A DNA stretch of 64,000 bases from an uncultured Helicobacteraceae bacterium. Its GTDB lineage: Bacteria > Campylobacterota > Campylobacteria > Campylobacterales > Helicobacteraceae. Made by a program: the position numbers and the translations under genes. Positions 55,221 to 63,575 of this stretch are shown here, one piece after another. How positions within the stretch are numbered: position 1 is the stretch's first letter; each line of letters opens with the position of its first letter. Where the stretch lies: positions 62,001-126,000 of the forward strand of contig CALUUD010000002.1 in NCBI GenBank assembly GCA_944323885.1, given 5' to 3'. Below the pieces are notes generated by a model. The model made no database searches. It was not told the origin of the DNA and was given only the letters and a program-made list of their open reading frames with translations.

Positions 55221-55789
55221 AAAAATTATTTTTAATCATTGGAGCACCTGGGAGCGGCAAGACTACCGATGCGCAAAATATAGCAATTAATAATAGTGAT
55301 TTGATTGTTCATTTATCAACAGGTGATCTATTAAGAGAAGAGGTGGCAAAAGAAAGCGATCTTGGTAAAACCATAGATTCTTATATTTCAAAAGGTAATC
55401 TTGTTCCGCTAGATATTGTTGTAAATACGATTTTATCTGCATTAAGAAATGCTCCAAAGGACATAATATTAATAGATGGATATCCAAGAAGTGTTGAACA
55501 AATGGAAGCTTTAAATGATGTATTAAAAAATCAAGATGATGTACAGTTAATTAGTGTTATTGAAGTTGTTGTAAGCGAACAGACAGCAAGTGATAGAGTA
55601 TTAGGTAGAGCTAGAGGCAGTGATGATAATATAGAAGTTTTTAAAAATAGAATGAAAGTTTACACAGATCCTCTAAAACAGATACAGGACTTTTATGATA
55701 GTCTTGGAATTTTAAAGAAGATTGATGGAGAAAGAAGTATTAAAGAGATTGTAGATGAGATGGAAGCTTTTATAAAAAGTAAAATTTAA
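55217..55789 (+). CDS. adk: Adenylate kinase
   Basis: A 190-aa kinase balancing ATP, ADP and AMP. P-loop GAPGSGKTT at 9-17, AMP-site [12 protein letters not shown] and [12 protein letters not shown] are intact. It has the short lid (GRARGSDDN) without zinc cysteines. The ATG at 55217 follows AAGGAG and overlaps the aspS stop (ATGA); a GTG two codons earlier overlaps the Shine-Dalgarno and is unlikely. Confidence 0.95.
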   Translation: MKKLFLIIGAPGSGKTTDAQNIAINNSDLIVHLSTGDLLREEVAKESDLGKTIDSYISKGNLVPLDIVVNTILSALRNAPKDIILIDGYPRSVEQMEALNDVLKNQDDVQLISVIEVVVSEQTASDRVLGRARGSDDNIEVFKNRMKVYTDPLKQIQDFYDSLGILKKIDGERSIKEIVDEMEAFIKSKI

Positions 55790-55799
55790 GGAGAAGTAA

Positions 55800-56318
55800 A
55801 TGAATTTAGATAAGATTGGATATGGCACAAAAGATTATGTGAATGCTGTAATTGAGATACCTTATGGATCAAGTGTTAAGTATGAGGTTGATAAAGAGAG
55901 TGGGGCTGTATTTGTAGATAGGGTAATGTATAGTGCTGTTTATTATCCAGCAAATTACGGCTTTGTTCCAAATACTCTTGCAGATGATGGAGATCCTTTG
56001 GATATTTTGGTATTAAACACTTATCCATTACAGGCAGGTAGTGTTATAAAGTGTAGATTAATAGGTGTATTGATAATGGAAGATGAAAGTGGTATGGATG
56101 AAAAAATATTAGCGCTTCCAATTAATAAGGTTGATCCAAATTATTCCAATATAGATAGTATTGATGATTTACCAGAATCTACTCTTGCTAGAATTAAGAA
56201 TTTTTTTGAAACATATAAAATGCTAGAAAAGGATAAATGGGTAAAAGTCAAAAACTATGAAAATAAAATTAAGGCATATGAAATTTTAGAATCTTGTATA
56301 AAAAATTATAAAAGCTAA
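55800..56318 (+). CDS. ppa: Inorganic pyrophosphatase
   Basis: A 172-aa family I pyrophosphatase. IEIPYGSSVKYEVDKESGA, the YPANYGFVPNT block and DDGDPLDILVL carry the metal-binding residues. Removes pyrophosphate made by biosynthesis. AAGGAGAAGTAA precedes the ATG. The aspS-adk-ppa order agrees with H. pylori. Confidence 0.97.
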   Translation: MNLDKIGYGTKDYVNAVIEIPYGSSVKYEVDKESGAVFVDRVMYSAVYYPANYGFVPNTLADDGDPLDILVLNTYPLQAGSVIKCRLIGVLIMEDESGMDEKILALPINKVDPNYSNIDSIDDLPESTLARIKNFFETYKMLEKDKWVKVKNYENKIKAYEILESCIKNYKS

Positions 56319-56321
56319 TAT

Positions 56322-57731
56322 ATGCATGAGTTATTTAATCTTGCAATAGAGCGCTCACTTCTTTCTGCTATTCTTTATGATCCTAGTATTTTTAGTGATT
56401 GTGAAGAATTATTAGAATCTAGCGATTTTGGCTATAAAAATCATAGTGAGATTTTTGCAGCTATAAAAGAGCTTTATCATCTTGATTTACCTATATCTGA
56501 AGATTTTATACAAAAAAAGGTATCTATTGATATAGATGATGATTTATCTGAGATACTTGCCACAGCTCCAATTGTTGATATTAAATCATATATAAGAGAA
56601 ATCAAAGATTTATCATTAAAGAGAAAATTGCATCAACTAGCAATGTTTATACAAGATAAATCTCTAAACAAAGATTTGTCATCTATTGAAATTATGAATG
56701 AAATTGAAAGTAAAATATTTAAAATTCAAAGTAATTCTCAAAATAGAGATTTTAGAAGATTTGATGATGTCACTTCATCAATGTTACATGATTTATTAAA
56801 ATTAAAAGAGCGTGGGAATTCATTTCAAATCGGTATTGATACTGGCTTTAGTGAATTAAACAAAATTACCACTGGATTTAATAAAGGGGAATTGATTATT
56901 CTTGCCGCTCGTCCTGCTATGGGAAAGACTGCTCTTGCATTGAATATGGCTATACCAACACTAAAAGAAGGAAAAGGTGTTGCATTTTTCAGCCTTGAAA
57001 TGGGAGCAGAGCAACTTGCACTTAGAGTTATGTCATTTATGAGCAGGATACCATTACAGAAATTGAGAATTGGAGATCTTGATGATAAAGAATGGCAATA
57101 TTTTCAAGATATTTCTACTAAATTATCATCTTGGAAATTTTATATAGATGATACTGGTGGATTAAATATTACTCATTTACGAAGCAAATTGAGAAAATTA
57201 AAACTTAGAGACCCAAGTTTATCACTTGTCATTGTTGATTATTTGCAAATTATGAGTGGAATAAATAATAAAGATAGACATTTAGAGGTTGCAGAAATAT
57301 CTAGAGGATTAAAGATACTTGCACGCGAACTTGAAGTACCAATCATTGCGCTAAGTCAATTAAATAGAAGTCTAGAGACTAGAGGGGATAGACGTCCTAC
57401 ACTAAGTGATTTAAGGGAGTCAGGATCAATAGAACAAGATGCTGATATTATTTTATTTATTTATCGTGATGCTTATTATAAAAGAAAAGATGCAAAAGAA
57501 AATATAGAGCGTGCTAAAAAAGAAGGAAAGCAATTGCCAAAAGAAGAGATTCCAATGGAGCAAGAAATAGAAGAGGTAGAGCTTATAATTGGTAAACATA
57601 GAAATGGTCCAATTGGAACAGTAAAGCTACAAATGCATACAATATATACTTATTTTACAAGTATTGCAAAAGATGAAATTGAGTATCAAGATACAAAGAT
57701 AGAGGATGAAGTAGATTTAATGCCAATATAG
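56322..57731 (+). CDS. dnaB: Replicative DNA helicase
   Basis: A 469-aa hexameric helicase. The N-terminal helical domain (ERSLLSAILYDPS) precedes the RecA-like motor with Walker A ARPAMGKT at 196-203, VIVDYLQIM for Walker B and the SIEQDADIILF and GPIGTVKL signatures. Full length, no intein. It begins 3 bases after ppa with weak Shine-Dalgarno. In H. pylori dnaB is next to comEC; here three LPS genes lie between. Confidence 0.97.
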   Translation: MHELFNLAIERSLLSAILYDPSIFSDCEELLESSDFGYKNHSEIFAAIKELYHLDLPISEDFIQKKVSIDIDDDLSEILATAPIVDIKSYIREIKDLSLKRKLHQLAMFIQDKSLNKDLSSIEIMNEIESKIFKIQSNSQNRDFRRFDDVTSSMLHDLLKLKERGNSFQIGIDTGFSELNKITTGFNKGELIILAARPAMGKTALALNMAIPTLKEGKGVAFFSLEMGAEQLALRVMSFMSRIPLQKLRIGDLDDKEWQYFQDISTKLSSWKFYIDDTGGLNITHLRSKLRKLKLRDPSLSLVIVDYLQIMSGINNKDRHLEVAEISRGLKILARELEVPIIALSQLNRSLETRGDRRPTLSDLRESGSIEQDADIILFIYRDAYYKRKDAKENIERAKKEGKQLPKEEIPMEQEIEEVELIIGKHRNGPIGTVKLQMHTIYTYFTSIAKDEIEYQDTKIEDEVDLMPI

Positions 57732-57739
57732 GAGAAGTT

Positions 57740-58990
57740 ATGATTAGCAGGAAATATTTAGATTATATTTTTATTGTAGTTGCTGTGTTGTTTTTATGTA
57801 CAGCCAGTATACGACCTAGTGTTCAGATTATAAGTATTTTATTATTTGTTTTGTTGAGTTTTTTTTATTATTATTTCAAATTTAGCAATTGTAATAATGC
57901 AATATTTTTATTAAATAAAAATGAAAAGTTTGTATGCTTATCTTTGTTTCTTATGTGTATCAGTATTATACCTTCTTTATTGGTGAACAATTCTTTGTCA
58001 GTTGGTTTTAGAGAGTTGGATCTTCCATCTAAATATTTATTATTTTCATTGATTGCATTACTATTGTTTAAATTAAAACCAAATATTTCTAGTAATTTAC
58101 TTATTTATTTTATTGGAGTTTCTGGTTTTATTTTTGGCTTGATTTCTATTTTTCATATATTCATTTTTCCACAAATGTTATACCATGGTAGACTTACAGG
58201 CTATACTGGTATTAATGAGTTTGGCTTCATGTGTGGCATCCTTAGTGTAATTAACATATCTTTAGTGCTTTACCATAGTAAAAAATTATTTTTTTTTATT
58301 GCTGGTTTATTGGCATTCGTAGGAGTTATTGGTTCTGGACTTAGAGGATCATTGCTAGCTGTATTGCTTAGTATTTTTATAATTTTTATCATTTATTGTT
58401 TTTACAATAGAAACTTATTAATGTTTGTTGCAAAACTTTTTATTTTTATTTCTATTTTATTTTTTGTTACTACTTATTTTGTCTATCAAAGTTTGCCAAC
58501 AGATAGGCTAGATTATACAAAGGAAGAGTTAAGCGCTATTAGCAATGGAAATTATAATACTTCAATTGGCTCTAGATTGGTTATGTATAAAGAAGCATTA
58601 GCCATATTTTTGTTATCTCCTATTATAGGAATGAGTGCTAAGAGTCAAGCTGATAATGCAGAAAAAATAGCAAATATAAGCGGCTTTAATAATATTGTAG
58701 AAGCAGCAAAAAAAGGTCCAATATTTGGTAAAAAACATAATGATATTTTAAATATTATGGCAACTAGAGGTATTTTAGGGTTTATTAGTTTATTTTTATT
58801 TTATATTTCTATAGCAAAGATGATCTTAATTTCAAGTGATAATTATACTCGTATAGCTGGCTGTGGAGCTATTTTATACTGTATATTTGCAGGGTTTAGT
58901 GGAGATCCATTGGGAGGTCATGGAGAATCTACATTTTTTGTTGTCTTGTTATTGTTAATAATTATTGCAAGGCCTTCATCTAATGTTTAA
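57740..58990 (+). CDS. O-antigen ligase-like membrane protein (WaaL/Wzy_C family)
   Basis: A 416-aa protein with about 11 membrane helices. The large periplasmic loop ends with KKHNDILNIMATRGILGFISLF, the O-antigen ligase (Wzy_C) signature, preceded by GSGLRGSLLAV and SIGSRLVMYKEAL. WaaL joins O-chains to lipid A-core. The O-antigen polymerase Wzy shares this fold, so which it is depends on locus; a single copy beside glycosyltransferases suits a ligase. AGGAGA lies before the ATG, 8 bases after dnaB. Confidence 0.82.
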   Translation: MISRKYLDYIFIVVAVLFLCTASIRPSVQIISILLFVLLSFFYYYFKFSNCNNAIFLLNKNEKFVCLSLFLMCISIIPSLLVNNSLSVGFRELDLPSKYLLFSLIALLLFKLKPNISSNLLIYFIGVSGFIFGLISIFHIFIFPQMLYHGRLTGYTGINEFGFMCGILSVINISLVLYHSKKLFFFIAGLLAFVGVIGSGLRGSLLAVLLSIFIIFIIYCFYNRNLLMFVAKLFIFISILFFVTTYFVYQSLPTDRLDYTKEELSAISNGNYNTSIGSRLVMYKEALAIFLLSPIIGMSAKSQADNAEKIANISGFNNIVEAAKKGPIFGKKHNDILNIMATRGILGFISLFLFYISIAKMILISSDNYTRIAGCGAILYCIFAGFSGDPLGGHGESTFFVVLLLLIIIARPSSNV

Positions 58991-59008
58991 TAGTTCTAAA
59001 GACTTAAT

Positions 59009-60103
59009 TTGAAAATTCTTCTTACAATTAATGATATTACACTTACAGGTGGAGCGGAGAGAGTTGTAACAAATCTTGCTAATTCATTATATGATATTGG
59101 ATATGATGTTGAGATTTTAAGTTTTTTTAGAACAAATGATATTCTTCCTTATAAAATCAATGACAATATAAAACTTAGTTTTTGGTATAATTTATCTGAA
59201 TCTAGCCATAAAGAGAAATTTTTAAAATCTCAAATTTTAAAAATTTATTATAAAAATATACATAAAATAGCATTAAGTATTCAACTTTACAATAGGTATT
59301 TTGATTGTTGCGCTATTATTGCTAGTTGTTCTATTTATATGCCATTGTTTAAAAATAAAAATACCATTTATATAAAGATAATGCATTTAAATTTTAATAC
59401 TTTTAATAAAAGAAATTCATATTTTGATAATATTGTTATTCTTTCATCGCGTGAGCTTACTCTTTGGCAGCATTATTATAATAATGTAGAGGTTATTCCA
59501 AATTTTCTACCTTTTATACCAGATAAATCAAGTAATCTAGATTCTAAAATAGTTTTAAGTATTGGTAGATTTTCTTATCAAAAAGGTTTTTTAAGACTTA
59601 TTGATATATGGAAACAAGTTATTCAAGATAAAAATCTAAGAGATTGGAAGCTATGCATCATAGGTGATGGAGAACTTAAAATAGATATAAAAAATAAAAT
59701 TCATATGTTAAATCTTCAAGATTCTATAATACTTAAGCCTTTTACTAATGATATAGAAATAGAATACTTACAAGCAAGTATTTATGTTATGACTAGTTAT
59801 TTTGAAGGATTTGGTATGGTTTTGGCAGAGTCTGCATCTTATGGCCTACCTTCAATTGCATTTGATATTAATACAGGACCAAGTGATATTATAGAAGATA
59901 ATGTAAGTGGATATCTCATAGAAGATGATAATATAGAAGATTTTGCCTTCAAATTGCGTATTTTGATGAATGATGGATGTTTAAGGAGTAGATTTGGAAA
60001 TAATGCAAAACAATTAATAAAACAAAAATTTTCTAAAGAAGTTATAATGCCTCTATGGGAAGCAATACTTAGAAAAAATCATAAAAGGGTTTATTTTGGT
60101 TGA
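59009..60103 (+). CDS. Glycosyltransferase family 4
   Basis: A 364-aa GT-B fold retaining glycosyltransferase. N-terminal LTINDITLTGGAERVVTNLANSL for acceptor binding and SIGRFSYQKGFLRLIDIW, then IYVMTSYFEGFGMVLAESASYGLPSIAFD with the EX7E catalytic motif. TTG start, CTTAAT-type leader without a clear Shine-Dalgarno. Likely builds LPS core or O-chain; donor sugar unknown. The next gene overlaps by 8 nt. Confidence 0.88.
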   Translation: MKILLTINDITLTGGAERVVTNLANSLYDIGYDVEILSFFRTNDILPYKINDNIKLSFWYNLSESSHKEKFLKSQILKIYYKNIHKIALSIQLYNRYFDCCAIIASCSIYMPLFKNKNTIYIKIMHLNFNTFNKRNSYFDNIVILSSRELTLWQHYYNNVEVIPNFLPFIPDKSSNLDSKIVLSIGRFSYQKGFLRLIDIWKQVIQDKNLRDWKLCIIGDGELKIDIKNKIHMLNLQDSIILKPFTNDIEIEYLQASIYVMTSYFEGFGMVLAESASYGLPSIAFDINTGPSDIIEDNVSGYLIEDDNIEDFAFKLRILMNDGCLRSRFGNNAKQLIKQKFSKEVIMPLWEAILRKNHKRVYFG

Positions 60104-61652
60104 TATTAGTGCGTGTATTGTTGTCAAAAATGCTAAAGACACAATAAGAGAGTGTTTAAATTCTTTAAGAGAATTTAATGAAGTTATTATTTTGGATAAT
60201 GGTAGTATTGATGATACTATAGCTATTGCAAATGAATTTAGTAATGTTTGTGTATTTAAGAGTGAATTTATTGGTTTTGGTCCTTTAAAAAATCTTGCTA
60301 TTTCATATGCTAAGAATGATTGGATTTTAAGTATTGATAGTGATGAAATTTTAGAATATAGCACTCTTGATTGTATAAAAAATCTAAAATTAGATTCAAA
60401 TATTATTTATGCTTTACCTCGTAAAAATCTATATAATGGCAAGTGGATAAAAGCATGTGGTTGGTATCCAGACTATGTATATAGGATTTTTAATAAAAAT
60501 CATACCCGTTTTAATAATAATATAGTCCATGAAAGTGTAATCATACAAAAAGATTCTATTGTAAAAAAGCTAGATCAAGGACTTAGGCATTATGCATTTA
60601 GGGATATTAATCATTTAATTGATAAGTTACAATATTATTCAACCCTATGGGCAGAACAAAATACACATAAAAGCTCATCTCCATTAAAATCTACATTAAG
60701 ATCTATTTGGAGTTTTTTAAATAATTATTTATTCAAAAAGGGCATCTTGTATGGATATGAAGGTTTTGTTATTAGCGTTTGTAATGCTTTGGGAGTATTT
60801 TTTAAATATATGAAACTCTATGAAAATAAAAAGATGCAATCTGCTTTTATTCCTAAAACAAATTCACTTATAGTTACAACTTATAATCAAAAGGAAAGAT
60901 TATCTCTAGTGTTAGATTCTATAAAAAATCTACAACCATTACCTAGTGAAGTTTTAATAGCTGATGATGGAAGCAAGGAAGATACAAGAGAGCTTATAGA
61001 ATCTTATATGCAAAACTTTCCTTGTAGATTGAAGCATATTTGGCAAGAAGATATTGGTTTTCGTCTAAGTGAAATCCGAAATAAGGCTATAAAAGCTGCT
61101 ATTGGAGAATATATTATTATTGTAGATGGTGATATGATTTTAGAATCTCATTTTATACAGGATCATTTAATATATGCTAAAAGAGGTGTATTTTTACAAG
61201 GCTCAAGAGTTATTCTAGATTCTAAACAAACACAAGAGATCTTAGATTCTATGGACTATAAAATTGCCTTTAAGTATAGTGATTTTAAAGCCACGAGATT
61301 AGATCCTTTTGCAAAATTTATATATTTAACTTCTAAATTAACCTCAAAAGTTTTTAACAAAAATGAACTCATTAAAGGTGTTCGTGGTTGTAATATGAGT
61401 TTTTATAAAAGTGATTGTGAGGCTATAAATGGTTTCAATGAAGACTTTATAGGGTGGGGTAGAGAAGATAGTGAGTTTGTAGCAAGATTTTTATTTAATA
61501 ATGGAAAATTTCACAGAATTAAATTTAATGCTATTGCTTATCATCTTTACCATCAAGAAAATACACGCACTATGCTAGAATCTAATCATCTTGTATATCT
61601 TAATACTATAAAAAATAAACTTACTTGGTGCAAAAAAGGTATTACAATATGA
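60096..61652 (+). CDS. Fused double glycosyltransferase (GT2 WaaE-like plus GT2/GT7C-like), 518 aa
   Basis: A 518-aa protein with two GT-A domains. Residues about 3-235 are WaaE/KdtX-like: ISACIVVKNAKDTIRECL, ILDNGS, SIDSDE (DxD-type) and GWYPDYVYRIF. Residues about 255-515 form a second GT2: LIVTTYNQKERLSLVLDSI, IADDGS, VDGDM and RGCNMSFYKSDCEAINGF with GWGREDSEF, the Glyco_transf_7C ending of galactosyl/chondroitin-type transferases. TTG start 8 nt inside the previous gene. The two domains probably add successive sugars to LPS. Separate proteins are usual; a fusion is uncommon. Confidence 0.85.
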   Translation: MVDISACIVVKNAKDTIRECLNSLREFNEVIILDNGSIDDTIAIANEFSNVCVFKSEFIGFGPLKNLAISYAKNDWILSIDSDEILEYSTLDCIKNLKLDSNIIYALPRKNLYNGKWIKACGWYPDYVYRIFNKNHTRFNNNIVHESVIIQKDSIVKKLDQGLRHYAFRDINHLIDKLQYYSTLWAEQNTHKSSSPLKSTLRSIWSFLNNYLFKKGILYGYEGFVISVCNALGVFFKYMKLYENKKMQSAFIPKTNSLIVTTYNQKERLSLVLDSIKNLQPLPSEVLIADDGSKEDTRELIESYMQNFPCRLKHIWQEDIGFRLSEIRNKAIKAAIGEYIIIVDGDMILESHFIQDHLIYAKRGVFLQGSRVILDSKQTQEILDSMDYKIAFKYSDFKATRLDPFAKFIYLTSKLTSKVFNKNELIKGVRGCNMSFYKSDCEAINGFNEDFIGWGREDSEFVARFLFNNGKFHRIKFNAIAYHLYHQENTRTMLESNHLVYLNTIKNKLTWCKKGITI

Positions 61653-61690
61653 AAGATGGTATTGTTATAGAACTACAATCTTTTTAGATA

Positions 61691-61696
61691 TATAAT
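61691..61696 (+). promoter_or_regulatory. Putative -10 element for comEC
   Basis: TATAAT in TAGATATATAATCTAT, 28 bases upstream of the comEC start, in the 66-base gap after the LPS genes. It would give comEC a promoter apart from the LPS operon. No clear Shine-Dalgarno follows. Motif evidence only. Confidence 0.4.
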
Positions 61697-61718
61697 CTAT
61701 AAATATTTATATGATTAT

Positions 61719-63023
61719 ATGAAAACCATGAAAAAAATACATTCATCTCTAGAAGTTGATTTAATTAGTTCAAAAAAAGATATTTTTTATATCACAATTT
61801 TATTAGTTGCTTTATTTTGCTCATCTTTATATTATGAATTTTATAAGTATCAGAAACTATTAGAAAATAAAAATATTAATATTAATGCAAAAGTATTACT
61901 TCAGTATAAAAAGAATAATTATTTTGTATTAAAACTAAAAGATAGTTTTGGGGCTATATTTTATACTATTTCTAGAGATGATTTAATTGATTTGCGTGGT
62001 AGATTTATTAGAGTTTATGGAATATTAAATAAAAACTGTAATTTCCTTAGCTATCTGCAATCGTGCTATATCACAAGCTTTGAAATATCACTGCTTCATA
62101 AAAGAGATTATAAAGATAACATAATACACTATATAAATTCGCAACATGATATAGCCTATTTTGATGGAGTATTTAATATCAATTTGCTAGGTTCATTATA
62201 TAATGCTATATTTTTAGCACTACCCCTTGAAAGAGAGGTAAGAAACTTTAGTACAAGCCTTGGCATAGCGCACTTGTTTGCAATTAGTGGATTTCATCTT
62301 GGGGTATTATCATTTGTCTTGTATGCATTTTTGCTGCCATTATATAAAAGCTTGCAAAACAAATATTTTAGCTACAGAAATGAGTTTTATGATATAAATA
62401 TGGTTGTTTTGTTTATTTCTTTTTTATATCTTATTGTTCTTGATTTTAGCCCCAGTTTTTTACGTGCATTTGTTATGTTTGCATTAGGATTTTTTATGCT
62501 TTATAGTGGCATTAGACTGCTTAGTTTTAAATTATTATTTCTTTGTGCTGCATTTATTATTGCGTTATTTCCTAGGGTATTTTTCTCTATAGGATTTTGG
62601 TTATCTTTTAGTGGAGTATTTTATATTTACCTATTTTTAAGTCACTTTAAACATCTTAGTAATATAAAAATATTCTTTTTATTAAATATTATTGTATTTT
62701 TAAATATGCTTATTATTTCTCATTATTTTTTCTATACATTTAGTGTATATCAAGTTTTATCTCCAATTTTTACAATATTATTTATTGTATTTTATCCATT
62801 TATGTTGTTTATGCACATTATTGGTTTTGGTGGGATTTTAGATTCTATTTTAATATTGCTTATTAATTATGATTTTTTTAATGTAGAATTACAGACACCA
62901 TTATGGTTGTTAAGTATTTTTATACTAATTTCAATCATAGCAATTTTTACTAAAAAGATGTATTATTGTGTAATGTTAATATCATTTTTGTATTTTTTAT
63001 ATGGTATTTTTTTAACTATCTAA
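61719..63023 (+). CDS. comEC: ComEC/Rec2-type DNA-uptake channel (short form)
   Basis: A 434-aa membrane protein. The competence core signature is seen as LGIAHLFAISGFHLGVLSFVLY, with a following series of helices including FSPSFLRAFVMFALGF and SIGFWLSFSGVFYIYLF. It lacks the C-terminal metallo-beta-lactamase domain of Bacillus ComEC; H. pylori's ComEC is about the same short length. It passes single-stranded DNA through the inner membrane during natural transformation. The H. pylori order dnaB-comEC-ubiA is kept apart from the inserted genes. Confidence 0.85.
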   Translation: MKTMKKIHSSLEVDLISSKKDIFYITILLVALFCSSLYYEFYKYQKLLENKNININAKVLLQYKKNNYFVLKLKDSFGAIFYTISRDDLIDLRGRFIRVYGILNKNCNFLSYLQSCYITSFEISLLHKRDYKDNIIHYINSQHDIAYFDGVFNINLLGSLYNAIFLALPLEREVRNFSTSLGIAHLFAISGFHLGVLSFVLYAFLLPLYKSLQNKYFSYRNEFYDINMVVLFISFLYLIVLDFSPSFLRAFVMFALGFFMLYSGIRLLSFKLLFLCAAFIIALFPRVFFSIGFWLSFSGVFYIYLFLSHFKHLSNIKIFFLLNIIVFLNMLIISHYFFYTFSVYQVLSPIFTILFIVFYPFMLFMHIIGFGGILDSILILLINYDFFNVELQTPLWLLSIFILISIIAIFTKKMYYCVMLISFLYFLYGIFLTI

Positions 63024-63032
63024 GGAAATTTT

Positions 63033-63575
63033 ATGAATCACTTTTTATCATATATTTTTAAGGGTATATTGGCTTTATTGCCAATAATTATTTTAATTTG
63101 GTTAATAAAAATTGTTTATAATTCAATTAGTGGCATCGTTGGTTATATATTTTCTATTTCATCTCAAAGTCTAATTGCCACTATTATTGTATGTATTTTA
63201 GTGGTTGTATTGTTTTTCCTTCTTGGATTTATTGTTGAGAAAAACAAAAATGCAATTTTATTAAAAATTACAGAATTAATTATTGGTAAAATACCAGTTA
63301 TTGCTTCAGTTTATTCAACACTAAAAGAAGCTATAAATCTATTTTCTGGAAAAAATACAGAAAATTATTTAGGTGTGGTTTATGTAACATTAAATGATTA
63401 TAAAATGATGGGTTTTGTTACAAAAGAAGTAGGTGATGATTATTGGGTTTTTGTTCCAACTACGCCAAATCCAACATCTGGATTTTTGTTAAAAGTAAAT
63501 AAAAATAGTGTTGAAAAAAGTGATTTAAGTGTTGCAAATGGATTTAAAAAATTGGTTTCATTAGGTATTAAATAG
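63033..63575 (+). CDS. DUF502 family membrane protein
   Basis: A 180-aa protein with two N-terminal helices (about 10-28 and 45-70) and a soluble C-terminal part. The motifs IPVIASVYSTLKEAI and FVPTTPNPTSGFLL are the DUF502 signatures. Its function is not known. AAGGAAATTTT precedes the ATG. The next gene starts on the last base of its stop. Confidence 0.85.
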   Translation: MNHFLSYIFKGILALLPIIILIWLIKIVYNSISGIVGYIFSISSQSLIATIIVCILVVVLFFLLGFIVEKNKNAILLKITELIIGKIPVIASVYSTLKEAINLFSGKNTENYLGVVYVTLNDYKMMGFVTKEVGDDYWVFVPTTPNPTSGFLLKVNKNSVEKSDLSVANGFKKLVSLGIK

